From assembly GCA_004796425.1 (NCBI GenBank), contig QZLB01000291.1, positions 1 through 35,649 on the forward strand: a stretch of DNA of 35,649 nucleotides, read 5' to 3'. The notes under the pieces were generated by a model. That model was not told the origin of the DNA and ran no database searches. It saw only the letters and a program-made list of their open reading frames with translations. The position numbers and the translations under genes are program-made. Source of the DNA: Desulfobulbaceae bacterium. Lineage in GTDB: Bacteria > Desulfobacterota > Desulfobulbia > Desulfobulbales > Desulfocapsaceae. Below, piece by piece: positions 25,200 to 32,648 of this stretch (position 1 is the first letter of the stretch; each line of letters begins with the position of its first letter).

Positions 25200-26789
25200 A
25201 TGATAACTCTTCTTGACTATGGTGCTGGCAATGTACGAAGTGTGAGAAACGCTATACGAACGCTTGGCTATGAAGTGATCGATGCGAAAAGCAGCGCTGA
25301 TATCCTGGTCGCAGATAAACTAATTTTTCCAGGTGTTGGCAGTTTTGGTTCGGTTATGAATCAGTTACGGAAGGATGGATTTGATCAGGCTTTGAAACAG
25401 AGAATTTCCCAAAACAAACCATTTCTCGGTATATGTGTCGCCCTGCAGGCATTTTTTGACGGCAGTGAAGAATCACCGGGAGTAGAGGGACTCGGGATTA
25501 TACCAGGCATGGTAAGACGATTTCCTGAATCAGCAGGTGCTGTTCCCCAAATAGGCTGGAATGATTTGAAACTTGTTTCAGACTGTTCTCTGTTTAAAAA
25601 GTACAACCAGGAGAAAATGTACTTTGTCCATTCCTATTACGCTGAAAAGCGCAATGTCTCTGACGAGTGGCTTGTTGCAACAACAGATTACGGTCATGAA
25701 TTCGTCTCAGGTATCTGTCGGGGAAATATCGCTGCCCTTCAGTTTCATCCTGAAAAAAGTGGTCAAGCCGGTTTGAATATTCTGCACAATTTTCTCAAAA
25801 GTGATGAAATAACAGTTTCAAAACGACCACAAAAAGATAGCCAGAAAAAAACATCCCTTGGAAAACGTATTATTGCCTGTCTCGATGTCCGAAGTAATGA
25901 TAATGGAGATCTAGTGGTAACAAAGGGAGATCAATATGATGTAAGGGAGTCAGGAGAAGTCAGAAATCTTGGCAAACCGGTGGAACTTGCAAAAAGATAT
26001 TTTGATGAAGGGGCAGACGAGATTACCTTCCTGAATATAACAGCATTCCGTGATTTTCCACTGTCGGATCAGCCGATGCTTGAAGTACTGAAACAGTCAT
26101 CTGAAAATGTTTTTGTACCATTGACCATCGGCGGAGGGATACGGGAATTTACTGATTCCGATGGTCGCTATTACTCTGCACTAGACGTTGCCTCAGAGTA
26201 TTTTCGCTCAGGGGCTGACAAAATTTCCATTGGCAGTGATGCTGTAACCACGGTTGAAATGGTTCTTGAGTCCGGGAAAAAAGATGGCTCCAGTTCAATC
26301 GAGCAGATTTCCCATGTATATGGAGCACAAGCGGTTGTCATATCAGTTGATCCAAGAAGGGTGTATGTCAACTCACCAGATGAGACGGTACATCAGGTTA
26401 TAGAAACTGAATTTCCCGGTCCAAACGGTGAAAAGTATTGCTGGTATCAATGCACCGTGAAAGGTGGAAGAGAGGGTCGTGATGTTGATGTGATACAATT
26501 GGTGACGATCTGTGAATCCCTTGGGGCGGGTGAAATTTTGCTCAACTGCATTGACCGTGATGGTACCAACTCGGGTTTTGATATCGAACTGGTCAATCAC
26601 GTAAAATCTGCAGTTTCAATTCCGGTTATTGCTTCCAGTGGAGCTGGTAAACCGGATCACTTCAGTGAAGTATTTCTCAAAACAGATACTGATGCTGCAC
26701 TTGCTGCAGGGATCTTTCATAGAAAAGAAGTTGAAATCGCCGAGGTGAAGCAGGAGATTGCTTCCCACAACATACCGGTGAGAAAATGA
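25200..26789 (+). CDS. hisHF: Fused imidazole glycerol phosphate synthase HisH-HisF, eukaryote-like
   Basis: One 529-residue protein holding both halves of imidazole glycerol phosphate synthase (histidine synthesis, branch to AICAR). Residues 1-200 are the glutaminase HisH: GAGN start, nucleophile Cys79 in LGICVALQ, and His183/Glu185 in QFHPEKSG. After a lysine-rich linker (about 201-219) comes the HisF barrel, with Asp229 (ACLDV) and Asp384 (VSVDP) at the catalytic positions. The HisF half is about 310 residues instead of the usual 250-256: extra segments around 232-258 (NDNGDLVVTKGDQYDVRE), 318-326 and 390-418 (with PGPNGEKYCWYQCT) are those of the yeast HIS7 and plant enzymes, not of ordinary bacterial HisF. 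No other his gene is nearby. It runs tail-to-tail, without a gap, into the lipoprotein gene. Confidence 0.95.
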   Translation: MITLLDYGAGNVRSVRNAIRTLGYEVIDAKSSADILVADKLIFPGVGSFGSVMNQLRKDGFDQALKQRISQNKPFLGICVALQAFFDGSEESPGVEGLGIIPGMVRRFPESAGAVPQIGWNDLKLVSDCSLFKKYNQEKMYFVHSYYAEKRNVSDEWLVATTDYGHEFVSGICRGNIAALQFHPEKSGQAGLNILHNFLKSDEITVSKRPQKDSQKKTSLGKRIIACLDVRSNDNGDLVVTKGDQYDVRESGEVRNLGKPVELAKRYFDEGADEITFLNITAFRDFPLSDQPMLEVLKQSSENVFVPLTIGGGIREFTDSDGRYYSALDVASEYFRSGADKISIGSDAVTTVEMVLESGKKDGSSSIEQISHVYGAQAVVISVDPRRVYVNSPDETVHQVIETEFPGPNGEKYCWYQCTVKGGREGRDVDVIQLVTICESLGAGEILLNCIDRDGTNSGFDIELVNHVKSAVSIPVIASSGAGKPDHFSEVFLKTDTDAALAAGIFHRKEVEIAEVKQEIASHNIPVRK

Positions 26790-27407
26790 TCAGATTCGTT
26801 TCCGTGACTCAATAAACGTGAGGCTGTGTAAGAACTGCTCAGCCTCATCAGAGTAAGACACCTCAACCGATCTCAGCGGGCTCCTTTCAAAATAATAAAT
26901 ATCGATGCCTTTTTCAGGTTGAGCCGGATGTACGCAGATCAGGCCGTTGCTGGTAACACGAGAGGGGTGTCCCTTGGCGGGGTTGGAAATGGTGGAAGAG
27001 TGAACCTCATAGTTGTGTTGGTACTGCACACACATTCCCTCCTTTTCTATCGGGGCAAAATTGTAGGAAATATTTTTATGGGTCTCCGGGTAACGACCGG
27101 TCTTTTTGAGCTTCACAAAACTCATCAACTCTTCTATATCATTGACACCCGAAGAAAATGATAATTCGTGAGCCCGAGTGTAGATAATGTATTTATCAAA
27201 GTCGGTTTTTTTCAGGTAGAACAGATCTCCTTTATCTATTTTTTCAAACCAGTCGGTGCCTGGCGGAGGAGAAACCGAAAAGCCAAAGGTGCTGATTCGT
27301 GGTTTGTCATGGAAAACAGGAAGATACCGATTCCTGGCAGTTGTGCATCCCAGGAGAGAACCGAGCATCATCAGGATGATAAAGTATTTAAATGTCAGCT
27401 GAAGCAT
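26790..27407 (-). CDS. Putative lipoprotein of unknown function
   Basis: A 205-residue protein with a lipoprotein signal: hydrophobic stretch FKYFIILMMLGSLLGC, lipobox LLGC with the lipidated Cys near residue 22, followed by TTARNRY. The mature domain has a mixed alpha/beta look (FGFSVSPPPGTDWFEKI, YLKKTDFDKYIIYTRAHEL, FLHSLTF at the end). I do not recognise a named family; the layout resembles small periplasmic domains described only as lipoproteins in related bacteria. I chose the ATG at 27407 because it places the signal peptide at the N-terminus; an in-frame ATG 16 codons upstream would add a charged extension. Residue +2 after the Cys is Thr, giving no inner-membrane retention signal by the E. 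coli rule, so outer membrane is likely. Confidence 0.72.
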   Translation of the reverse strand: MLQLTFKYFIILMMLGSLLGCTTARNRYLPVFHDKPRISTFGFSVSPPPGTDWFEKIDKGDLFYLKKTDFDKYIIYTRAHELSFSSGVNDIEELMSFVKLKKTGRYPETHKNISYNFAPIEKEGMCVQYQHNYEVHSSTISNPAKGHPSRVTSNGLICVHPAQPEKGIDIYYFERSPLRSVEVSYSDEAEQFLHSLTFIESRKRI

Positions 27408-27501
27408 GGTACAATTTTGTCTATTATGAATCTTCAGATTATTCACGGTCCGCACATCCTAACCAACGTATATCATTGAAGTCAATATAATTCTTCTGTT
27501 T

Positions 27502-27530
27502 TTGACATGATAAGAATGACTACGAATAGT
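27502..27530 (+). promoter_or_regulatory. Candidate sigma-70-type promoter of dctBD
   Basis: Perfect -35 box TTGACA (27502-27507), 17-base spacer, -10-like AATAGT (27525-27530, 4 of 6 matches), ending about 28 bases before the dctB start. Spacing and position fit a housekeeping promoter. Confidence 0.5.
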
Positions 27531-27557
27531 CCATGCAGGACATAAAATAAGCTGATC

Positions 27558-29408
27558 ATGCGTGCAGCTAAATTTCTTGCAATCCGTTCCATCAGCGGTT
27601 GGATCACAATTCTTGCGATTCTGGTACTGATTCTTTTTTTTGTGTCCACCGTTACCTATAAGATAGAACTCAAGAACTATTCAGATGAGGGTTCGATACG
27701 GTTGGAACTCTTTATCACCTATCTCAGAGGTGTTCTCGAGAAGTATGAGAATTTGCCTGAATTACTTGCAGGTGAGGAGCAGGTAGCAACATTCCTGAAC
27801 GAAACTGGTAATTCGCAACGTATTGAATATTTTAATAAATACCTTGAAGAATTCAATAATACTATTAATGCTTCCGACACCTATTTAATGGACAAGGCAG
27901 GGTTCACCGTTGCCGCAAGCAATTGGCGAAAAAACCATAGTTTTGTTGGTAAAAATTTCTCTTATAGACCGTATTTCACTGAAGCGATCGGAGGGGCAAC
28001 AGGACGGTATTTTGCGCTTGGGACAACCTCCGAAAAAAGAGGTTATTATTTTGCCTATCCCGTGAAGCAAAATGGGGAAGTGCTTGGTGCAGTTGTAATT
28101 AAGACCAATATCGATACGGTTGAGAAACAGTGGGGATATCATGACCAAACTTTTATCGTTACCGATCCTGAAGATTTTATCTTTTTATCAACCAATCCGT
28201 TATGGCGATTCAAATCTTTGGGCATTGTGGACCCTTCCATACGAAGACAGGTGGAACAGTCCAAACGATACAGCGATCGAAGACTTCTGCCTTTGACAGT
28301 GCAAAGGGTAAAAGACTATGACTTTGGCTCCGTAATCAATGTGTACGGAGATGCAAATGAGTACAAAACTTATCTGCGTCAACATAAATTTATGGAAGAG
28401 GCCGGCTGGTATGTTCACATACTGTCAAACATTCGGCCAATCAGAGGAAAAATTCTGCAAGTCAATATTTATGTAAGTTTTATCATTCTGGTTAGTTACC
28501 TCTGCCTGGTGCTATTTACTCAACGCAGACAGCGCTTAGCAGAGCTTAAATTGTTTGAGGAACAAGCGAGAAAAGTTTTGCAGGAAGCCAATGAAAAACT
28601 TGAATCCCGTGTCCATGAAAGAACTCATGAATTAACTGAAGCCAACCGCAAATTGTTAATTGAGATCCAAGAACGAAAAAACACAGAAATCGTCTTGAAT
28701 CGAACGCGGTCTGAGCTGGTCCATGCGGCCAAGATGGCCACATTGGGACAATTGTCGGCTGGCATTAATCACGAACTCAATCAACCTCTTGCGGCTATCA
28801 GAAGTTACGCTGATAACAGCATCCAGCTTCTTGAAAAGGATCGAACTGTCGATGCCGTTTCTAATCTTGAGCAGATCAGTGAATTGACTGAGCGAATGGC
28901 TCAAATCGGTCTTCAATTAAAAGTATTCTCCAGAAAAACCTCCGGTCAGAAAGAGCGGCTTTCATTACAAGGGGTAATAGACGGCGCGCTCGAGATAATT
29001 CTACCGTCTGTAAAAAAGCACAATATTGATTTCCAGGTTGATTTCACACCTCCCTATCTGCATATAATTGCCAACCAGGTGCTCATGCAGCAGGTTTTTG
29101 TAAATGTTTTCAGCAACGCGATACATGCCATCGAAAACCGTAATGAAAAATGGATTAAGATAAACGCTCAAAAACATAATGGGTTTGTTGAGATAGTGAT
29201 TGAAGACTCGGGGGAGGGGATAGATGAGAGCATTCGAGGACGTGTTTTTGAACCGTTTTGCACAACCAAGAAATCAGGTGAGGGACTCGGCCTTGGGTTA
29301 ACTATTACCCAGAGAATTCTCAATGAGATGAGTGGGACTATCGATCTTGAGCAGCACATAACAGGCAGAGGAGCGATCTTCACCATAATAATTCCATCTT
29401 CTGAGTAG
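27558..29408 (+). CDS. dctB: DctB-like sensor histidine kinase
   Basis: Membrane sensor of the C4-dicarboxylate DctB type, 616 residues. Membrane helices at about 14-33 and 302-321 enclose a periplasmic double-PDC/cache domain (about 35-295), with SYRPYFTEAI and GYYFAYPV typical of this fold. A cytosolic coiled coil (about 325-385) connects to the dimerisation domain, phospho-acceptor His405 in INHELNQPLAAIRSYADN, and an ATPase domain with NVFSNAIHAIE, DSGEGID and GEGLGLGLTI. It should sense an organic acid (or similar) and phosphorylate DctD, whose gene starts 9 nt downstream. The exact ligand is not decided by the sequence. Confidence 0.93.
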   Translation: MRAAKFLAIRSISGWITILAILVLILFFVSTVTYKIELKNYSDEGSIRLELFITYLRGVLEKYENLPELLAGEEQVATFLNETGNSQRIEYFNKYLEEFNNTINASDTYLMDKAGFTVAASNWRKNHSFVGKNFSYRPYFTEAIGGATGRYFALGTTSEKRGYYFAYPVKQNGEVLGAVVIKTNIDTVEKQWGYHDQTFIVTDPEDFIFLSTNPLWRFKSLGIVDPSIRRQVEQSKRYSDRRLLPLTVQRVKDYDFGSVINVYGDANEYKTYLRQHKFMEEAGWYVHILSNIRPIRGKILQVNIYVSFIILVSYLCLVLFTQRRQRLAELKLFEEQARKVLQEANEKLESRVHERTHELTEANRKLLIEIQERKNTEIVLNRTRSELVHAAKMATLGQLSAGINHELNQPLAAIRSYADNSIQLLEKDRTVDAVSNLEQISELTERMAQIGLQLKVFSRKTSGQKERLSLQGVIDGALEIILPSVKKHNIDFQVDFTPPYLHIIANQVLMQQVFVNVFSNAIHAIENRNEKWIKINAQKHNGFVEIVIEDSGEGIDESIRGRVFEPFCTTKKSGEGLGLGLTITQRILNEMSGTIDLEQHITGRGAIFTIIIPSSE

Positions 29409-29417
29409 ATCGTAACG

Positions 29418-30767
29418 ATGAAAAAAAGCGTACTATTTATTGACGATGAAAAACATATACGACTGGCCAATACCCAAACCTTGGAATTAGCTGATATTGG
29501 GGTTGTCTGCTATGAATCTGCTGAGGCGGCTTTGCAGGTTATTACCGATGAATGGGAAGGAGTGATTGTCTGTGATATACGATTGCCGAAGATGGATGGG
29601 CTCGAGTTCTTACGAAGAGTCCAGCAAATTGATAGAGATTTACCGGTTATCCTGATCACCGGTCATGGTGATGTTTCGACTGCAGTGCAAGCCATGCGGG
29701 ATGGGGCATATGATTTTATAGAAAAACCATATTCCGCCCAGCGATTTGTTGGAACCGTTGAGCGAGCTCTGGAAAAGCGGAAGCTTACCTGTGAGAATCG
29801 TCTTCTCAGAAGTGAACTCAAAGCGCATGTAGCGCCCGGTCCACGGATTATTGGTGAAACTGAAGAAATGAAAATGCTCAGGGCAACGATCAGTCAGATT
29901 GCTGATAGCGGAGCTGATGTTTTGATAACCGGAGAAACAGGTACCGGCAAGGAATTGGTCGCCCGTTCTCTGCATGAGCAATCAAAAAGACGTACCAGTA
30001 ATTTTGTTGCGGTAAATTGTGGTGCGGTTGCTGATTCTTTAATCGAGAGCGAATTGTTTGGTCATGAGTCCGGTTCATTCACCGATGCAAAGGGCCAAAG
30101 AATTGGTAAGTTTGAACATGCCAATGGGGGGACGATACTGCTTGATGAAATTGAATCCATGCCCATAGGCGTACAAGTACATCTTCTCAGAATACTACAG
30201 GAGCGTACCGTCGAAAGAATTGGTTCGAACCAGCAAATTAGTCTGGATCTTCGAGTAATAGCAGCGGCAAAAGCTAATTTGATGGAACTTGCCGCAAATA
30301 ACCAGTTTCGAGAAGATCTCTACTACAGACTCAATGTCGTGAGCCTGCGAATTCCACCGCTACGCGAAAGAAGAGAGGATATACCGCTTTTATTTCATCA
30401 CTTTATTCTGGTTGCGTCTCACCGCTATAAGCAGGAAGTCCCGATGCCTGCAACCAGTGACATGAGCTCGCTTATGGCGCACAATTGGCCGGGAAACGTC
30501 CGTGAATTGAGAAACGCGGCAGAGCGTTATGTGCTGCTTGGCAATCAGAATAAATGGTCTATCAAATCGCTGGTCACCAACACTCAGACAAACGTTGCGC
30601 AAAATCTCCCACAACAAGTTGAAATATTTGAAAAAAGTTTGATTGTCCAGGCTTTGTCAGCGAGCAATGGTTCAATAAAGAAGGTGATGGAATTGTTATC
30701 GGTGCCTCGAAAAACTTTGTCGGACAAGATGAAAAAATATGGGTTAAACAAGAGCGATTTTAAGTGA
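29418..30767 (+). CDS. dctD: DctD-like sigma-54-dependent response regulator
   Basis: Transcription activator of the NtrC/DctD class, 449 residues. Receiver domain about 4-118 with acidic pocket Asp9/Asp10, phospho-acceptor Asp53 and Lys103; AAA+ domain about 143-380 with Walker A GETGTGK (172-178), Walker B LLDEIE (241-246) and the sigma-54-contact loop written GSFTDA (219-224) where most activators have GAFTGA; C-terminal Fis-type helix-turn-helix (about 408-445). It should activate the sigma-54 promoter at 30897-30912 in front of dctP. The AA substitutions in the loop are noted as a finding. Confidence 0.94.
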   Translation: MKKSVLFIDDEKHIRLANTQTLELADIGVVCYESAEAALQVITDEWEGVIVCDIRLPKMDGLEFLRRVQQIDRDLPVILITGHGDVSTAVQAMRDGAYDFIEKPYSAQRFVGTVERALEKRKLTCENRLLRSELKAHVAPGPRIIGETEEMKMLRATISQIADSGADVLITGETGTGKELVARSLHEQSKRRTSNFVAVNCGAVADSLIESELFGHESGSFTDAKGQRIGKFEHANGGTILLDEIESMPIGVQVHLLRILQERTVERIGSNQQISLDLRVIAAAKANLMELAANNQFREDLYYRLNVVSLRIPPLRERREDIPLLFHHFILVASHRYKQEVPMPATSDMSSLMAHNWPGNVRELRNAAERYVLLGNQNKWSIKSLVTNTQTNVAQNLPQQVEIFEKSLIVQALSASNGSIKKVMELLSVPRKTLSDKMKKYGLNKSDFK

Positions 30768-30793
30768 TTTTTGGCGGGAATCCCCAGCGTATA

Positions 30794-30829
30794 ATTGTAT
30801 AATCGGCGGATATCCGCCGATTATACAAT
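30794..30829. repeat. 36-bp perfect palindrome between dctD and dctP
   Basis: ATTGTATAATCGGCGGAT followed directly by its reverse complement, with no spacer, starting 27 bases after the dctD stop codon. It has no T-run after it, which argues against a simple terminator. Its centre lies about 110 bases upstream of the start point predicted for the sigma-54 promoter, a normal distance for an enhancer bound by a DctD-type activator. No second copy was seen in the window. Confidence 0.85.
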
Positions 30830-30896
30830 CCAGTTCTACTCCCTTTCCAGTGATAAGTTCCTAGATCGTCAATAACAAATGACTTAATCTCCCAGC

Positions 30897-30912
30897 TGGT
30901 GCAAAACTTGCA
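30897..30912 (+). promoter_or_regulatory. Sigma-54 (-24/-12) promoter of dctPQM
   Basis: TGGTGCAAAACTTGCA has the invariant GG and GC exactly 10 bases apart and the TTGCA -12 box of the consensus TGGCAC-N5-TTGCA. Transcription would start near 30923, about 105 bases before dctP. It sits directly downstream of a dctD gene whose product is a sigma-54 activator. Confidence 0.8.
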
Positions 30913-31014
30913 AAATGTAACTCGATCACGTTAACCGGCTTTGTTCTGGTGATACTGATTTTACTGGCAAGAATTATTGCCCAACTTGTCGTGAATGCGG
31001 CAAAAAACCAATTG

Positions 31015-31020
31015 AGGAGG
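31015..31020 (+). promoter_or_regulatory. Strong ribosome binding site of dctP
   Basis: AGGAGG, the full anti-16S complement, seven bases before the dctP ATG; the strongest site in this operon, in line with the high level needed for a binding protein. Confidence 0.85.
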
Positions 31021-31027
31021 AGTTGTT

Positions 31028-32017
31028 ATGTTTCGTACGGTTTCCAAAATCCTGGCAGTCACTGCAGTATCCACAGTACTCGCTGTTGGGAGTGCATTTG
31101 CAGCGCCCATTACCATCAAGTTTTCTCACGTGGTTGCTGAGAACACCCCGAAAGGTCAGATGGCAAACAAATTCAAGGACCTGGTTGCCGAGCGTTTAGG
31201 GGATAAAGTTATTGTTGAGGTGTTCCCAAATTCACAGCTTTTTGGTGACAACAAAGTTCTTGAAGCAATGCTGCTTGGCGATGTTCAACTTGCCGCACCA
31301 AGTCTTTCAAAATTTGAAAGATACACCAAATCTCTACAACTTTTTGATCTACCCTTCTTGTTCAAAGATATGGCTGCGGTAGAAAAATTTCAGAAAAGTG
31401 CTAAAGGACAGGAACTCCTTAAGTCCATGGAAAGCAAAGGTCTGATCGGACTTGGTTACCTCCATAATGGTCTTAAGCAGCTCTCTTCCAGCAAGCCGCT
31501 GAAAGTTCCTGCAGATGCGAGCGGACTGAAATTCAGGATTATGACCTCAGACGTTCTTGCAGCGCAGTTTGAAGCTCTTGATGCAGTACCGCTGAAAAAA
31601 CCATTTTCTGAAGTTTTCACCCTGCTGCAGACCAAAGCGATCGACGGACAGGAAAATACCTGGTCCAACATCTACTCAAAGAAATTCTTTGAGGTTCAGC
31701 CATATATTACCGAGTCTAATCATGGAGTTATTGATTACCTCGTCGTTACTTCCACTGAATTCTGGAAAGGGCTTCCTGATGATATCAGAGGAGAAGTTAA
31801 GAAGGCTCTGGACGAAGCGATTGCTTTTGGTAACAGCGTTGCTGCCGAAAAAGCAACCAGTGATCGTCAGCGAATCATCGATTCCAAACGAAGTAAAGTA
31901 CTTGAACTTACTGATGCCGAAAGAGACCAGTGGGTAAAAGCGATGAAACCTGTTTGGTCAAAGTTTGAAAAAGATATTGGCAAAGATCTTATCGATGCTG
32001 CATACTCGTCAAACTAA
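31028..32017 (+). CDS. dctP: TRAP transporter periplasmic substrate-binding protein DctP
   Basis: Exported receptor of a TRAP transporter, 329 residues. Signal peptide about 1-25 ending SAFA before APITIKFSHV; family strings include ENTPKGQMANKFKDLVAERLGD (split over 39-60), FPNSQLFGDNKVLEAMLLGDVQ, LPFLF, FRIMTSDVLAAQFEALDA with the carboxylate-binding Arg near residue 168, PFSEVFTLLQTKAIDGQENTW and the C-terminal helix. Substrate is likely a carboxylate but cannot be fixed. Followed by a strong palindromic terminator before dctQ. Confidence 0.95.
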   Translation: MFRTVSKILAVTAVSTVLAVGSAFAAPITIKFSHVVAENTPKGQMANKFKDLVAERLGDKVIVEVFPNSQLFGDNKVLEAMLLGDVQLAAPSLSKFERYTKSLQLFDLPFLFKDMAAVEKFQKSAKGQELLKSMESKGLIGLGYLHNGLKQLSSSKPLKVPADASGLKFRIMTSDVLAAQFEALDAVPLKKPFSEVFTLLQTKAIDGQENTWSNIYSKKFFEVQPYITESNHGVIDYLVVTSTEFWKGLPDDIRGEVKKALDEAIAFGNSVAAEKATSDRQRIIDSKRSKVLELTDAERDQWVKAMKPVWSKFEKDIGKDLIDAAYSSN

Positions 32018-32052
32018 CAGACTAGTTTTTATTAGGAACCGTTAGTTTTTGA

Positions 32053-32091
32053 GGCAAGCCGTAGAATTCTACGGCTTGCCCGATTTTTTTT
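32053..32091 (+). terminator. Intra-operon terminator between dctP and dctQ
   Basis: A 28-base perfect palindrome (GGCAAGCCGTAGAA and its reverse complement) followed by an eight-T run, 35 bases after the dctP stop codon. It is expected to end most transcripts after dctP, with read-through into dctQM. Confidence 0.88.
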
Positions 32092-32105
32092 AAAAGGGGT
32101 ACATC

Positions 32106-32648
32106 ATGTTCTTACGGGTGCTGAACCGACTTGAAGAGGCAGTAATCTGTATCCTCCTGGTCTCAACCACTCTTCTGGTATTTCTCGATGTGGTAATGAG
32201 ATTCGGATTTAATGCCGGATTTTTATGGTCCCAGGAATTGACTCTACACATGTCTGCGTGGTTTGTGCTTTTTGGCGCATCATATGGGTTGAAGGTTGGT
32301 TCCCATATTGGCATGGATGCATTTGTGAAACTATTTCCTACATTGGGAAGGAAAATTTTAACCGGTATTGGGTGTATCCTCAGTGGGGTATACTGCGCCC
32401 TCATTATACAGGGGAGTTTAGTCTACCTGAAAAAAATGAAGATGATTGGTATTCATCTCGAAGACCTACCGATTCCCGTCTGGATCGCCCATGGTATGCT
32501 TCTGGTTGGGTTTATATTTTTATCCATCAGATTACTGGTACTCCTGTGGTCAGTGATCTTTACTGAAGTTGATGGTTTCAGACATACGGATGAAGCGAAG
32601 GAGAGTATGGAGATCGTAGAAGAACTTTCCAAGGAGGAACAATCATGA
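32106..32648 (+). CDS. dctQ: TRAP transporter small membrane subunit DctQ
   Basis: Small integral subunit linking DctP and DctM, 180 residues with four membrane segments (about 12-36, 48-70, 85-108 and 128-150). Typical strings are LEEAVICILLVSTTLLVFLDVVMRF (early part), WSQELTLHMSAWFVLFGASYGLK and HIGMDAFVKLFP. Start at 32106 has an AAAGGGG site. It overlaps dctM by four bases (ATGA), so the two membrane subunits are translationally coupled. The C-terminal tail is charged and longer than strictly needed. Confidence 0.93.
   Translation: MFLRVLNRLEEAVICILLVSTTLLVFLDVVMRFGFNAGFLWSQELTLHMSAWFVLFGASYGLKVGSHIGMDAFVKLFPTLGRKILTGIGCILSGVYCALIIQGSLVYLKKMKMIGIHLEDLPIPVWIAHGMLLVGFIFLSIRLLVLLWSVIFTEVDGFRHTDEAKESMEIVEELSKEEQS

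Noticed and set aside
32225-32566. 113-codon second-frame reading inside dctQ
   Set aside because: Lies wholly within dctQ, which has all family features; the alternative frame has no similarity to anything known.
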